DNA of 64,000 nucleotides from Cyanoderma ruficeps. Lineage: Eukaryota; Chordata; Aves; Passeriformes; Timaliidae. The stretch spans positions 10,096,350-10,160,349 of the forward strand of contig VZDJ01000219.1 in NCBI GenBank assembly GCA_008694505.1. The letters run 5' to 3'. The translations under genes were made by a program, and so were the position numbers. The notes below the pieces were generated by a model. It had not been told where the DNA came from. It made no database searches and saw nothing but the letters and a program-made list of their open reading frames with translations. Positions 24,661 to 49,340 of this stretch are shown piece by piece; position 1 is the stretch's first letter; each line of letters starts with the position of its first letter.

Positions 24661-27600
24661 GCGGTTACCCCACACTGCAATGCCCCCGCTGTTCCTCTTC
24701 TCTGAGCAGCCAGGGGAGAGAGGCACACTGCTGGGGAGGAGCATTTCTAAAAGGGGTTTGGTAGAGTTTCCCACCACAGCAGCAGGCTCAGTGTGCCGTG
24801 AGCTGCAGAGCAGGGAAAGCAGTTTATCCAGCAGGGAGGAGGATGCCATCGCCCAGGCAACGGCTTTGTTTGCCTCCAAACACCAACCAGGCAAGTTACG
24901 GCAGAGCCTTTCCCATGGGCCAGACCAACAGCCAGGGGACATTTGTCATCACGCATGGACTGGTCTCTCGTAGGGTGCTGGATCTCCAGAAACACCTCTC
25001 TGGCCACTGAATTAACAGCAGCCCTCTTGTGTAACCAGGAGCTGCTGGCTGCACTCACCAGCCCTGCACTGGCAGCAGCTGGGCCTCCACCCCAGCTTGG
25101 CCACCCAGCTGCTGCTCGACCCTGGGCAAGCAGCCCCGCTGTCCCAGCGCCTGGGAGCAGTGTTGGACAGGGCTGGAGAGGGCACAGCTCCTCCACGGGG
25201 AGCTATAATTAATATCTGGAAGCTGCTGGCTGCTCTGGCAATCCCAGGCTCTCCACGTTGTGCCTGTGCCATTCACATCCCTCCCGCTTTGTGAAGCGTA
25301 TTTATTATTATCTTTATTAATTACATACTGCAGTGCACTTAAAATAGGGAGGAGGGGGAAGGAATGGCCAGTACTTTCCCACCATGGAAAAGCAAAATGC
25401 CACATTTTGTACTTGTTGGAAGTAAAAAATCTTTCATTTCATGGAGTGTGAGATGCATTACTAATTGCACAATTATTTTGTTCCGTGGCACTCGCAAAAC
25501 AGAACTTGGAGTGCTTTCAGCAAATTCTGGTGTTGAGGAAATAATGACTTGGGTTTTTTTAAAAAAGTACTAAATTACATGCTCTTCCTTTATGACAGCT
25601 ATTTCTTGGGTTTCTAGGATATTTCTGCCCTAGCCCTTCTGAAGACGTAAGAAGCAAAGCTTTGCTGCATTAGCAATGTGCCAGAGTCAGCGTGGATGCT
25701 GAGGAAAGCAGGAACTGCTCCCTGCCCACGTCCCAGCACCCCAGGCAGCAGCGGAGCCCTCTCTGACGGGGCTCAGGCTGCAGGGGTCACTTGCTTCCCC
25801 TTGAAAGATGGTGCCATGAGGGCCAGATGACACTTCACATGCAAAATTCATCCTGTGCCTTGCAGAGGTGCCAACAAACATCAGGAATTCAAACAGTTGG
25901 AGAAGCTCCTGCTCCTGAGGGGGGTGATGCAGGTGCTCCAGCTGTCCATACAAAGCTTGAGCCGTGGAGAGAAGGACAATCTGTGTTTGCACTCAGTGAG
26001 AGGGACAGGGGTGGAGCTGGAACAGGGCAGCTGAGTTCCTTTCACCAGGTGTGCACAGACTGCAACGTGCAGATGCTCCCAAGGAGGTGGACTTTGCAGA
26101 TCTTTAAATTTAGAGGCCCTAAAAGTTCCCCTGAGGTGAGAGGTGTGTTAGCCCCACCTCTGCAGTGCTGGGCTGCAGTGTGTCCCTCCTCCCATGGCTG
26201 CCCTGTGCTGGCCCAGCCTGCATGGTCTCCCACCACATCTTGTCGAGACAAACTCAATTTAATAAAATGTAAAACTAATGACATTGAAAATAGTTCTATG
26301 GACTTCTTTCCTGTGTGTTCCTCCCTTGCCATTCTCCCAGCACACACATAAAAATCCAACTCTTGGCCAGCCTCAGGTCTCTCTTCCAGCCCTGCCCTGG
26401 GCTGTGGATGTGCCTGGCAGCACTCAAAAGCAGCACAGACGAGCAGAGCAATCTCACTCAGCTCAGCAGGTAAGCACAGATGTTTGGAAAATTAACCTCT
26501 TCAAGATGAGAAGAAAAATAAGTCTGTTTCAGTGAGATTGATCTGTTGGCACCAACAGAGCAATCAGCTGGACTTCTAGGAGAGCAGCAACAAACAGCAA
26601 ATTAGAAGGTGGCAGCCCGCTGAGAGTTCAGGCAAATTAGAAAGCAGAACGTGCATCTCAGCAGTGGCTGGCTGGGCTGAGCCAGCTCCTTGTGGCCTCT
26701 GACTCTGCCGTGGTGGCCAGTGGCCACATACCAAGGTGAGGGAGCCAATGGCCACGGTGCACCCTGTGGGGACACTGCACCAACAGCACCCACCCGGGAC
26801 CTTCAGGCCAAGCTGTCCTTCCTGCCAGCCAAAACTTTGACTTCCTGTCAATTAGCCATATCCTTGAGCAATTTCTGCTTCTTTTAGAAGGCTTTGAAAT
26901 ACAGCTACAACCACAAACACCAAAATACAGCAGGAGCACTGGGCTGTGCAGGGTGCTTCGGCCGGTGGGAGCACAAGCAGTGGATCACCCTCCTGCTACC
27001 CTGCTGCCCCTAGATCTGGATTTTCCTAAATGCCCCCCCCAATTCCACCTAACTGTGCTGTTTCTGAGTCTCTCTCTTCTCCTGACAGCAAAATACTCCT
27101 CGCTGGGCAGCTGAAGAGGAGAGGGTTGTGTTCAGAGTCAATCATTCCCACAGGAGGCCAGGGGGGTCAATAGGCTCAAGCTGCCTTCATAGATTGTGAG
27201 GCTCTGATGACAGATGCTTCCACCAAGGCACAATATTTCAGGAGCTGTTGTTTAGCTGCACTAAGGAGGATCTGAGCACCCCACAGAAACTCTGGCTTTA
27301 TCCCTAAATGCTGAGTACGTATACTTTAAATTCCAATCGCATGGAAATGATGGTGCTGATGTTTTCCTCCTGAAATGGCTCCAAATAAGATGAATAATTA
27401 AACATCTCTGCTAAGCCCTCAGAATAAAAAATCCCGGATTATAACAGCACAGAAGCACATCACCAAGGAGTACAGGTTGACAGTCAAATTCTGCTCAGGT
27501 AAAGGCAGTTACAGATGTGGGTTTGTCTTTCTCTGAACTCACAGAATTTTTAAGAAATGTTTGTCTTTGGTTTAAGGAGACAAAACTTCACCTGACATTT

Positions 27601-30600
27601 TTGAATTCAGTTTAATGCAGTTTACTTTCATTCCTTCCCCCATTCCTGTTGAATAAAGGCAAGCACTTTCTATTTTCTGGTGCCACTTCTACCACACAAA
27701 TTAATGCTCCTTTTTGGCTGAGATGTCTGGAACGAGTTAAGCTACCCCTGAAAATTACTGCAATGCTGGGTGTGCAAGACAGGCCAAGTGAAGAGTCTGC
27801 TAACAAATTGGAGGAGGGAGAATGCTTTCAAGTGTGATATAATTGCTAAGATTTTTTTTTTAATCCTGTTTACATTTAACTTTGCACATTAGGTTCATAA
27901 CCATGGTGTGCAACCGGGTGCAGTAGCAATGTACAAAATCTTATTAAGAGGAGCAAATGAAGAAGATGGGAGGATCTGGGATGGAAAAGGAGGGGCACTG
28001 AGATGGAATTAGCACCTGCTGATTTTCATCCATTCTAACAATATATTGCTTGTCAAGAAACTTGAAGGGGACTAACTTCTGTCAGTTAACGATGCGTTTG
28101 ACAGAAGTAATTGGAATGGAAAATGCAATGGCTCCCAGCAATCTCCAGACTCTCCTGGCTCCTTGGCTTTCCATCCAGTGAGCACTGCCTTGCTGCAGCT
28201 TGGCATCACTCATGGCCCCTCCTGCTCTTCTCCTCCCCTTGTTTTGCTAATTGCAGTAGTTTTTTTACAAACTTTAAATACAAAAAGGATCTTGAGCAGT
28301 TCTAGCTGGACTGAATTATTGTGTCAGCAGCTTTTCAGCCCTGCCAGGAATGCTCAAAATAAAAGATTTAGACTTTAACCAGGTTGCTATTGGAATGGAA
28401 ACAAGGATCAACTGATTACTGGCCTCCCTTTAGGAAGTCTCTCACGCTGATGCTTCAGTATTATCAACTCCTTTACATTACTGGATGTAGAAATGAAAGT
28501 TTAGTGTCATCATCCTTAAACAGAGACATTAGTCCTGGACCCAGTGAGAAGAGACTTGTTAAGATTGCTCAGAGAGAAAAATAAGTGCAAAATCAGAAAT
28601 TTAACCTTCACCTTGGAATTATTAAAATTCTTATTGCTGCCAGAGGAATAGCAGGACCTGTACAGAGCAAAACAATGGAGATGTGGGTATCATTCAGGGT
28701 TTATATTTCTGAGACTTTTCTGTCACACAGAAGAGTCACAGCACCTGCCTGTTGATGCAGGCTCCTGCTCCCATGGGCTGGATTGTGTCCTGCACCCTCC
28801 CTTGAAGAGTGGGTCATGAAGAGTTCAGCCCTCCTTGCAACCCAGCACCTTTGGGAAGGGAGGTGAGGTGCCAAATCAAGCTGGGGCTGAATCTGGGCTA
28901 AAATCTCCAGTCAGACATCCAGTGAAGCCCCCAGCCTCAGGCAGCTGGAGGCAGCAGCTCTTGGGCAGATGAGTTACACTCAGGCAATTGAAGGATCCCT
29001 CAGTTCCACTGGCAAGCTCTGCTGAGCATCCCTGGGGCAGCCTGAATGCATCATCCTGCTCCCAGCAAAACCCCGGAGCCCCTCAGACTGGGAAAAGACA
29101 CTGGGAAAAGCAGCTGGACCCCATTCCCCTGCAAACCCACAGCTGCAAGCCCAGACCTGAGACAGTCCAGCCTCCCCCTGAGCACCCGCAAAATCGAAAT
29201 TCAGTTCAGCACAAGCCCAGCCAGCCTGAGCCTGCTCAGCAGCGGGATCTTTTCCTCAGCATAAAAACACACCTTCTGCAGGAAACAGGGGAATGAGAGC
29301 TTTTTCCTGAGATATGTCATCTCTCTCTGCCACCTTTAGCTCAGTGTTAGCGTGGAGCTGCCGGGGGGACTCTGACCTTTGCGGGAAATGTAAAAATCAT
29401 TGAGGCTTTCATATTGTTTAATATTCCTCATTGATTAGTTTCCATCTCCCTGAAGGCAAGTGGATTTGACTTAGAGCCAGAGCTCAGCAGTACCCAGTGC
29501 TGTGGGTGGTACTGAGCTTTTGAGAGAGACAGAAAGCTGACAAAATGAAACTCAGAGAATGACTTTCAAAAATCAGGACAAGAAAATTAATAACTTTCAG
29601 AGTGGATGTCTTTTTTCCTGACCTGGACTAAAATCTCACTACCATTTGCATAAAGCTTTAACTCCCAGAGACAGTCAAACATTGACAGCTTATTTCAGCT
29701 CCAAACCGTGGAACTCATTTGCTGCAGCTACAGAAACGTTATGTGGGCCTGGTTTTAACTTTTTTTGTGCAAAAAAATTGGCTGCATTTGCTGTGCCCAC
29801 CCCAGAGCAGGCTTGTGGGTGCACCAGCCCTGGGATGATCTGGGATGTTGGTGGCAAAAATCTCCCACCTCATCCCCTCTTGTCAACAGGACTTCCCAGT
29901 CCAGCCTGGAGCAAGCAGAAGGAGGAAGAGCTGCAGCTCAGGCAGAGCAGCTGCCAGGGAAAAGGCCGGGAGAAACAGGGCACAGAGCTCGGGGAGGGGC
30001 AGTCTGCACTGACTGGAGGCCAGTGTGGCCCCCACGAGGATTTCCTGCTTCTCCAGACCCGGAGCATCCAACCTCACATAAATCCATCCCCGTGCCAGAC
30101 AAGCTGAACGAGGCAGAGCTGGTGAGTAAGGAAGGGACCCATTGAAAAGCCTGTTTAATTGCCTTGAAACTTGTTTTGAGGAGCCATAGGCAGTAATCTC
30201 CCTTCTAATAAAACAGCCAAGAATAGCCATGTCTGGGCAGCTCTTGCTACTTGATTAATCTCATCTCAGCTCTGGCGTCTTTCTCCCAAAGCTTCTTCCA
30301 CAAAGCCCTGACTCGCCTGAGTCATCCACAGCACAGATCCCTCTGCTCTCAGGCTGTTTCTTCAGGCTCATTATATTTTTAAAGCCTGGGCTGGTTCTCT
30401 TCCTCCCTCTGTGTCCAGCCAAGTGAATGTTGGGATGTGCTTTATGAAGCCAGGTTTCATTTGGCCTGCCAGGAATCCCAGTAACATCCTCCAACAGGGA
30501 CTGGTGTTCTGCACTCCCCATGCCCTGCTGCCCATGCCACAGCTTTTGGCATCAGCAGAGGGGCACTCAGTGGGAGGAACACACCATTCTCCTCTGCCCA

Positions 30601-31870
30601 GTCATTCCCTCCCTGCTCCCAAGCTTTTGGGATCTCTGGCATTTTCAACTGCTCGTTACACCTCTCCCCTGTTTGCTTTAAGGGGTTTGTGCTATCCTGT
30701 ATCAGCTCAGCTGAGGTCACTGTTACAATAGCAGTAGATAATGAAGGAATAATGAGCATTAAGGACTACCTTCAAATTAATCCCAGCTTTATTTATCTAT
30801 TTCTAGGTACAACAGCACACCTCCAGGCTCCCTTATCTTTTTGGGCGCACCTGGAACTGTGAAAGCTTTAAACTTGCAAATCCAAAGCTTTAACAGGGTA
30901 AATAGTTTTGCTTCAAACACTTCAGTATGGCAATAGAAAAAAATATAGAAGAAGAAGAAAAATCATGTTCTAAATTTGGTCTTTGGGTTTGTTGGGTGTG
31001 CAGGAGAGGAAGGTTTGGGAGAGTTTATAGATTTGTACAGGAGCTGAAAAGCTTCTGCCTGCTTAGCAGCCCTCACTGCACCATGTACAGAAAGGAAAGA
31101 GCTGCTCCTGTTCTTGCCAGTGTGAGCCCCAGCACACTGGGCATGGATTTCCCCCAGCCCTACTCAATGCCTTTAAAAATTGCATTTTAAGCATCTCTTT
31201 TTATTCCTGAGAACAAAACTTGCCTCCTTCCTACTGCAGTTATTTGTGGGAGCTTTATAAAGTGTCCAGGAAGGAGAACCATTTTCCCCCTTCACTCCTG
31301 GACCCTTCAAAATTCTAAAAAAAAAAAATAGATTTAATTACCTTCCTAGAAAAACAATGGTGATGTCAGTGTTGCAGGAGAATGTTGTAACCCCTCATTC
31401 TGAGCTGGGACCCAGGAACCAAGAATGGGATTTTCACAGCATTTGGGGTCTGTCACACCTGACTCCTCAAGGTTTAACTTTTGACCAGGATCTTGCAGGC
31501 TCTCCAAGCTTGGGAAAAGCATTTGTGCTACACAGTCCATCTTTGAGCTATTTGCAGCAAATCTGGGCACTGCACACAGGAAAAAGAAAAGCCACAGCAG
31601 CAAATCACTGAACCATGAATAAAATTTGATGAGGAGATGCCTCCATTCAAAGTCCTGACTACTTTTTCCATTTATACCACACTCTCCAAAGTACCTGGTG
31701 GCTGCCGGTGAGCAGTGAGTAAATCTGTGCAGAGGACAGAACTCGGGTGAACCTGCATTTAATGTGAGTGAGAAGCCCTAATGTGAGGGGTTAAACCCTC
31801 TGCTTTTCAATGTCTTTTGGAATTCAAGAGCAGGTAAACACACCAGAGAAGTCAGATCCATTTCCCATCC

Positions 31871-31906
31871 TTTTTTTTTTTTTTTTTTNNTTTTTTTTTT
31901 TTTTTT
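31871..31906 (+). repeat. Poly(T) run with two N
   Basis: A thymine tract interrupted by NN at 31889-31890. It is probably a homopolymer whose length the assembly could not resolve. Confidence 0.9.
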
Positions 31907-34705
31907 GGAAGAAAAGACAAAGCATCCGTGTGCTTTCTGCAGGTTCAAAAAGCCAGGAGCCAGAGAGAGCTTCCAGTCTGGTCATATTTATCGTGTTTCC
32001 AACCTTGGTTTTCACAGCACTCCCCAGTTTGAGCTCATTTTTCAGTGTTTGGGGCTGGCTGGCAGGTTTTCAGTTTCCATCAGTGGAGTGAGGAGGATGT
32101 TTACCCCCAAGTGCCCGGGAGTGCTCAGAAGAGCCAGGGGAAGCCTGGAGGAGGGAGTGAGACAATGAAGAGGGACAGCTGTGCCACGATACAGCCCTAC
32201 CTGCTGCTTTTCAGTAATCACCCAACTGGGCTGGTTTTTTTTCCCCCTCTCTCTCCTTTCTAGCTATAAAGATTTATGGGCAGGAAGGTGTCCAGCTGTG
32301 TCTGAGCACAATAAACCTCTCGTGGCTGGTAAAAACCGACGAGCTGCTCTCCCCTCTTGTTAGCAGTCAGGAAGATGGAAGGAAGTGGGAGGAATCCAGA
32401 GGGTGAGCTTTGCTAATGCCTCACTCTTCACTGCCGAACCCAGAGCTATTTATGGTGCAATTATCACCGCAGACAGACTCCTTTATCACCCAGCCAATAT
32501 TCCGGGTAGAAATCCTATTGCAGCCCAGCCTCTCCATACATCATCGGGGCTCAGGCAGTGGCCAGGTGAAGAGGTTTGCCTGCAGGAAACATATCTGCCA
32601 GACACTGCTGGGCCCTGGCACCCCCACTCACCCTCTGTTTATGGCCAGGGAGGAGCTGTGTCCTCCTGCCCTCCCAGCAGAGCCCAGAGCAGTGGGAGCA
32701 GGTGGGAACAGTGTAGGGTTGTTCTGTGCAGTGATGCCAATGGGGGCTTCCCACAGGAATCTGCTCCTGTTGGGCCATGATGGATGGGTTTTACTGGGAA
32801 CACAAACAGCAACGAGACTTCTGGACTGGGCACGGCTCAGGGCACCAGAGGAGGGAGAGGGATGGCAGGGAAGTGAGTTTTGAATCCTCTGTGGTTTCAC
32901 AAATGAGTCACAAGGCAGGGAGGGGAGTGAAGCACCTCACACCCTGGGCATGTCTCTGAAGAGCAGTTCCCTGGGTGTCTGTGTGTCCCCACAGCTCTGG
33001 GACACCCTCCTCACCTCCTGCCTGGCCCCATTGCCTCAGTCAGTGCTGCAGGAATCATCCTCCAGGAGTCACCCTGGGTGGGCAGCACAGCTCCACCAAC
33101 TGAAATTTGGATTTTCTTTCTTTTTTCCCTCTTCCCAGAATTCCTTTTACTCTAGAGAGGAAACTGCACCATTCTCCTTAGTCTGTGCTGGCATCCCTCA
33201 TGAAGTTTGGCTGCACTTCTCCGTGGGACTAGAGGGTCTTGGAGCAAGCTCCCACTCACCTTGCTCCTGTGGCTGGTTTGGGACAAGACCAGATAAGGTT
33301 GTCATAGATGAGACCAGTGAAGCGAAGTTTCCTCTTTAATACCCATCCTGAAAACATCGTGGTGTAGATTCTCTGCTAACAAGGGCTGAGCATCCCCTTC
33401 CCCTCCCCACTGGAAGATGCATTTCTTTCATCCATTTCATTTCTCATATTCCACACCTTGCCTTGATATATCTGGAAGCCTCTTCCCGTGTCAGATGTGG
33501 GTGGTGCTGGGCAGCTGCTGGTGCAGGAGCAGGAACACACACAGGGCTGCTGAGTCATGGAGCCTGATTTTCCTGGAGAATTGGACTAAACTCCCACCCA
33601 CGTCACGTTCCCACTGCCAGGGCAGAGCTGGGATGGGCCCTGCTCTCTGCTCCACCATCTCCCCTTTGTCTCTCATTGCACAGACTGGGATCTGTTTATT
33701 ACAGAATGAGCCTCAACATTTGCAAAGAGGGAAATTCTTGAGGCACAGGAGCTAAAATAACCATCACTCACACTGCCTGTTTACCTTCTAATTGTCACTG
33801 ACTTCTGCCTTTTCACGTTCGTGGTGCTTGAAAAGGGAAGAATAGATCTAGGCAATGTAATTTAATACACCAAACATACCAGCTTAATTGCAATCCCCAT
33901 AAGCCAGACAGACAAAACTCTAAACAAATTCGATTAATTTATTTCCATTTGCACAAGTCTTCCTCTCAGACTGTAATTAATGGAGGGAAACAATTAAGGT
34001 AAACACAGCCCAGCTGAGAGAGCTGTCCTTGCTAAAAGTCACATTTTGTTTTAATAATGCTGTATTTATGGAAGCTCCACACTTTTAACAAGTTTCCCAT
34101 TTCCTCGATATTTAATCAGTCCTGTAAATATTTTGCCTGGGCTCAGAGGGTTTAATAAAATCGGGAATCAGCAGGGAGAGCCCAGATCACCAATGGGCAC
34201 TTGGGATAGATGTGACTGTGGGCAGAGACTCAGGGGTTAATTCCTCCTCCAGTGGTCCCCGGGATCTGAAAGGTGTCCCAAAGCCAGGACTTCCCAGTTG
34301 CAGGCTGCTAGCATTGCTGCTGTGAGGGGCCTAAATGGGTTTGGAAAAGCCTTTGGAAAAAGGTTGTCACAGTAAGTCAGTTTATTAACGGGGTGACTTA
34401 CCAACCATCATGCTGAGGCAGCTCCACCTGATGCATCATCCCAGATCTCCTGCTTGGATCAGGGCTTGGCTTCACACGTTTCCCATGTGCAGCACAGCCA
34501 GGGAATGCCAGTGCAGCACCCCCAAAATGCCACTGCACAGGAGACAGAGGCGTTTGTCCAGCTGCCACTGGATCTCTGCCCTGGGTCACCTTCAGCCCGT
34601 GATCACCACGCTCTGCTCTGCACAGGACGGGAGTGGATTTCACCCCCTGGTGCAGCCTGGCCAGGGGAAGGGACAGCACAATCCTAAGATCCCAAATATT
34701 GTTAT

Positions 34706-34808
34706 GGTGAGATTTTTGGGGTTGTCTTGTGCAGGGCCAGGAGTTGGACTCAATGATCCCTGTGGGTCCCTTCCAACTCAGGATATTCAGTGTTTCTATG
34801 ATTCTACC
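34706..34808 (+). mobile_element. CR1-type LINE fragment, 3' end
   Basis: The stretch contains the phrases GGGCCAGGAGTTGGACTC and GTGGGTCCCTTCCAACTCAG, then GGATATTC and TTCTATGATTCTA. These are hallmarks of the 3' end of chicken-repeat-1 LINEs, which finish in short ATTCTATG-type repeats rather than poly(A). Only about 100 bp survive, typical of the 5'-truncated copies common in birds. No reverse-transcriptase coding sequence is present. This is the only transposon remnant I recognise in the window, and it is the best single pointer to an avian or sauropsid genome. Confidence 0.85.
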
Positions 34809-36856
34809 ATTTCTCCAAGTGGATAGGTAGGTCCCACTCCAACTGCTCCAGCAGTCACTTTTTTTTTCATCACTTGTCATTTCCCAGCTTTGAATACATC
34901 CCGTGGGTGAGTTTCTTGAAAGAGACAGCACATCTGTCTTCATTGCTTTCCTTTGCTTTTTTTTTTCCTTCTGAAAAAGCAGGAACAATACAACCCGTCT
35001 TTCACTGCACCACCTGGTATTGCTAAAGAGTGGAAAAAATTAGGTGCTGTTTTTTCCCTTTTTCTTCCCACCTTCATTAACTTTAACATGTACTGTGCTC
35101 CTCTTCCAGCACAAATGTAGAATTGCTAGAGAAGAAAAACTTAGCTCCAACAATCTTGTGTTGATTTTCTGCTCTCTCAAGTACCGGCTGGTCTAATTAG
35201 TTTGGAAATGCACCATTTGTTAAAGGAAGATGAGGCACAGTCTGACACCTGCTGTATTAATTATTTACCTCTTTATCTAATTGCTTGCCCACACTGTTAG
35301 ATGAGGGAAGTTGTCACCCATGTCTTGATTTGAAAGTGTTGAACAGAAAGGGAGGAAATGGTGCTGCTGGGGAGGAGGTCACATTTTGGGGTTATGGAAG
35401 TGGGACCAGTGGTAGCACTAGTTCAGACCTGCCCACAGATGGTGCAGGATACATCCCATCATCCACAGAGGAAGGCTGGGTGGGTTGGGAAGAGGGCTCA
35501 TTGGGAGAGTGGCTACCAGGGACCTTGTTGTGTGACACTCGGCAGCACATTTCCTCTTCCCACCCCAGCCCCTGCCTGGGCACTGAGGATGGGGAGCAGG
35601 ACAGCCCCAAATGCCCCAGTGCCCTGCTCCAGCCCCAACAGAGCAAACTGGCTGGAGTGGGGAGAGGAGCCTGCAGCACAGGCCTGGCATGCCTGGGGAG
35701 CTGGAGGTGGACTCAAAGTGACCTGCACAGGTCCCCAGCTCCCCTGTGCTGATGGAGAGCTTTGGGCAGCCTGGTTGGGGCCAGGGCTGGGAGTAGGGCT
35801 GATTTTGGGGCTGAGGAAGAGAAAAGCCAAGGCTCTGACAACAGCTGACACTGCACATCCCTTGTGCTGTGCCTCCCTCCTCTCCCGCACTCAGCCTCTT
35901 CCTGACATCTAGTGGGAGCCGGGCAACACGGCAAAGGGATCCGTGTCAGCTCCGGACTCCGGGCACACACCAGCCACAGGTCGGGCACAAGGCTGGGCTG
36001 CCAGAGCCACCAAACGGGCTGGGACAGGCACAGCTCACAGCTGGGCTTCATCAGGGCACAGCTGCCTCTGTGGAGCATTGCTGGGGAGGAATTCAAGGTG
36101 CAATTCCTCATGGAGGCAGTTATTAATGGGATAGCAGGGACACTGCTCAGAGGCGTGGGGTCTGTTTAGGGTTATCTGCCATCTCAAACCACTTGAGCTC
36201 TCTCCCTCTCTGCTGCAGCTGTTCCATGTTCCCGGGAAACATGCACAGCACAGCTGGACAGTTCCTTTCCTGTCCTTGATTTTGGATGGCACCTTTGGGA
36301 AGCAGAGGGAAGAGGCGAGATGGGAGCAAGAGACAGCTGAGGGCTGTCCCAGGAGGACATCACCTTTCATCCAGGACCACCCTCTCATTTTAAACCCCAT
36401 GCACATCTCCCCTGATTCTCTCATCCCCAATGCCAGCTGCCAAGAGCTAACCTACTCCCAGCTCCCAGCCCATGGCTGGAAAGGCACGACAGGGACAGAC
36501 GCTGGCCACAGCATTTGGGGACATTGCCTCCAGGGTCACCCCACACTGGTCAGCATCTCTACTGTACTGATCTCCCATCTCATCCTTCCCCACAGCCTTT
36601 AGCTGCAATGACAGGCAGGGGCTCATTCCTCCTGTCTTGTTTCACACATTCTGAGGGCAAAACCACCTCTTTTCTTCTCCTTGTTGCCATCTGCCCTGGC
36701 TGGACTGTGATCAGTGTCTGCCTTGCTGCCTGAAGGCCAGGGTGTCACCTCTCCACGTGTCCCCACATCTCCCTGGGGACGCCCAAGCACTTTTATTAAT
36801 GAGCAGCTACAAGTTAAAACACCAGCAGCAAAACAACAACAACAACGACAAAGGTC
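34809..36856. other. Intergenic stretch between convergent genes
   Basis: About 2 kb of moderately GC-rich sequence with poly(T) runs near 34859 and 34958. It lies between the CR1 fragment and the likely 3' end of the LONRF-family gene. No gene is supported here. A second AATAAA on the - strand (36792-36797) could be an alternative 3' end for that gene. Confidence 0.5.
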
Positions 36857-36862
36857 TTTATT
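36857..36862 (-). promoter_or_regulatory. Candidate poly(A) signal for the LONRF-family gene
   Basis: AATAAA on the - strand, about 0.7 kb beyond the stop codon at 37556-37558. Another copy lies at 36792-36797. Either would give a 3' UTR of ordinary length. Confidence 0.45.
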
Positions 36863-37555
36863 TCAATGACCTGAAAGAAAATGAAATTCTAAGAGCAAAG
36901 GTGCTCCAAGCAAACTGGAGCAATTTGCACAGACCCCTTCCCAAGGCAGCCAGGGTAATGTGGCTCTGCTCCCTGGCTCCTCCCCAGTGTGACACGGTGC
37001 AGAGCCACACTTCTCCCTGCATCCCCCCCATGCCAACCCCTGGGGGGACCCACAGGGCCCTCTCAGCCCTGGGGAAATAGCAACTCAGGGGACAGGCGAG
37101 TGGCTTGGGGTGGGGATGTCACTGGCTGAGCCCACATTGGCCCAGGGGAAAAGAAAGGCACTTCCTGAACTTCAGTGTCATCCTGCCACCTGCCCTGGGA
37201 CTGCAAAGCATCTCTTCACCACCTACCCCAGCCCATGCCAATCTGACATCCCAGGGACATGGCTCCTTGGGAGGTGTGGTGCTCCTGGGCCAGCACCAGG
37301 GCTCAAAGGCAGAGGAGCTTTGGAGACAAAAGCCAGCTCTGCATCCCAGTATCCCCTTTGGTGGCACAGCACAGCAGCAGTGGCACCAGGCAGCTCCCAG
37401 AGGTGGCATGGACGGCACAGTGTCGCTGCCGGCGCGGCCGGGCAGAGCACACCCAGCTCACGGCTGAGGTCACTTTTTTTGAGGGTGGGGCGGCTCAAAC
37501 CACAAGACACGGAGACCCGAGGGTCCGAGGCAGAGCAGGGCGGGGCAGGGCGGGG

Positions 37556-48878
<11,323 letters not shown>

Positions 48879-49196
48879 GGCGGCGGTCGGGGGAGCTGTC
48901 CCTAAAGCCGGCGGTGCCCGCACGCCCCGGCCGCCGCCGCGCCCCCGCGCATTGCCCCGCTCCGCCCCGCGCCGCTCCCGGCCCGGCCGAGGCTGCGGCT
49001 GCCGGCCCGGCCCGCCCCGTCCCGCCGGAGGGACCCCGGGCAGGCGCCGGTGGCCGGGTGGCCCGGACCGCCATTGGCCGCCGCCGCCCGCCCCGCCCCG
49101 GCCGCGTTTCGTAACGGAGCCCGCCGTACCGGGGGCGCCGCGGCGGGCGAGGGGCGGGGGGCCGGGGCCGAGCCGGGCTGGTGTGCGGATGGGTGT

Positions 49197-49330
49197 GATC
49201 CCCCGAGCCGGGATGCAGGAGAGCTGGGGGGCTTCGCTGCCGATCCCCCGCGCCGGGATGCAGGAGTGCTGGGGGCTCCGCTGCCGATTCCCCCCGCCGG
49301 GGTGCGGGGGTGTTGGGGGGCTCCAGAGCA
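49197..49330 (+). repeat. Three-copy tandem repeat at the promoter edge, unit about 45 bp
   Basis: Copies begin near 49197, 49242 and 49286. They share GATCCCCCG, CCGGGATGCAGGAG and GCTGGGGGGCT with variants. More degenerate GGGGTG/CTCCAGAG phrases continue to about 49720. Confidence 0.85.
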
Positions 49331-49340
49331 GCCGGGGTGC

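Larger units (their letters stand above)
22095..34705. other. Intergenic stretch, no supported gene
   Basis: About 12.6 kb without a coding region I can support. It contains a tandem 44-bp duplication (24545-24660), a poly(T) run with two N (31871-31906) and an AT-rich block at about 33840-34140. Longer open frames near 24.2-25.2 kb come from GC-rich, partly repeated sequence and lack domain features. Confidence 0.6.
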
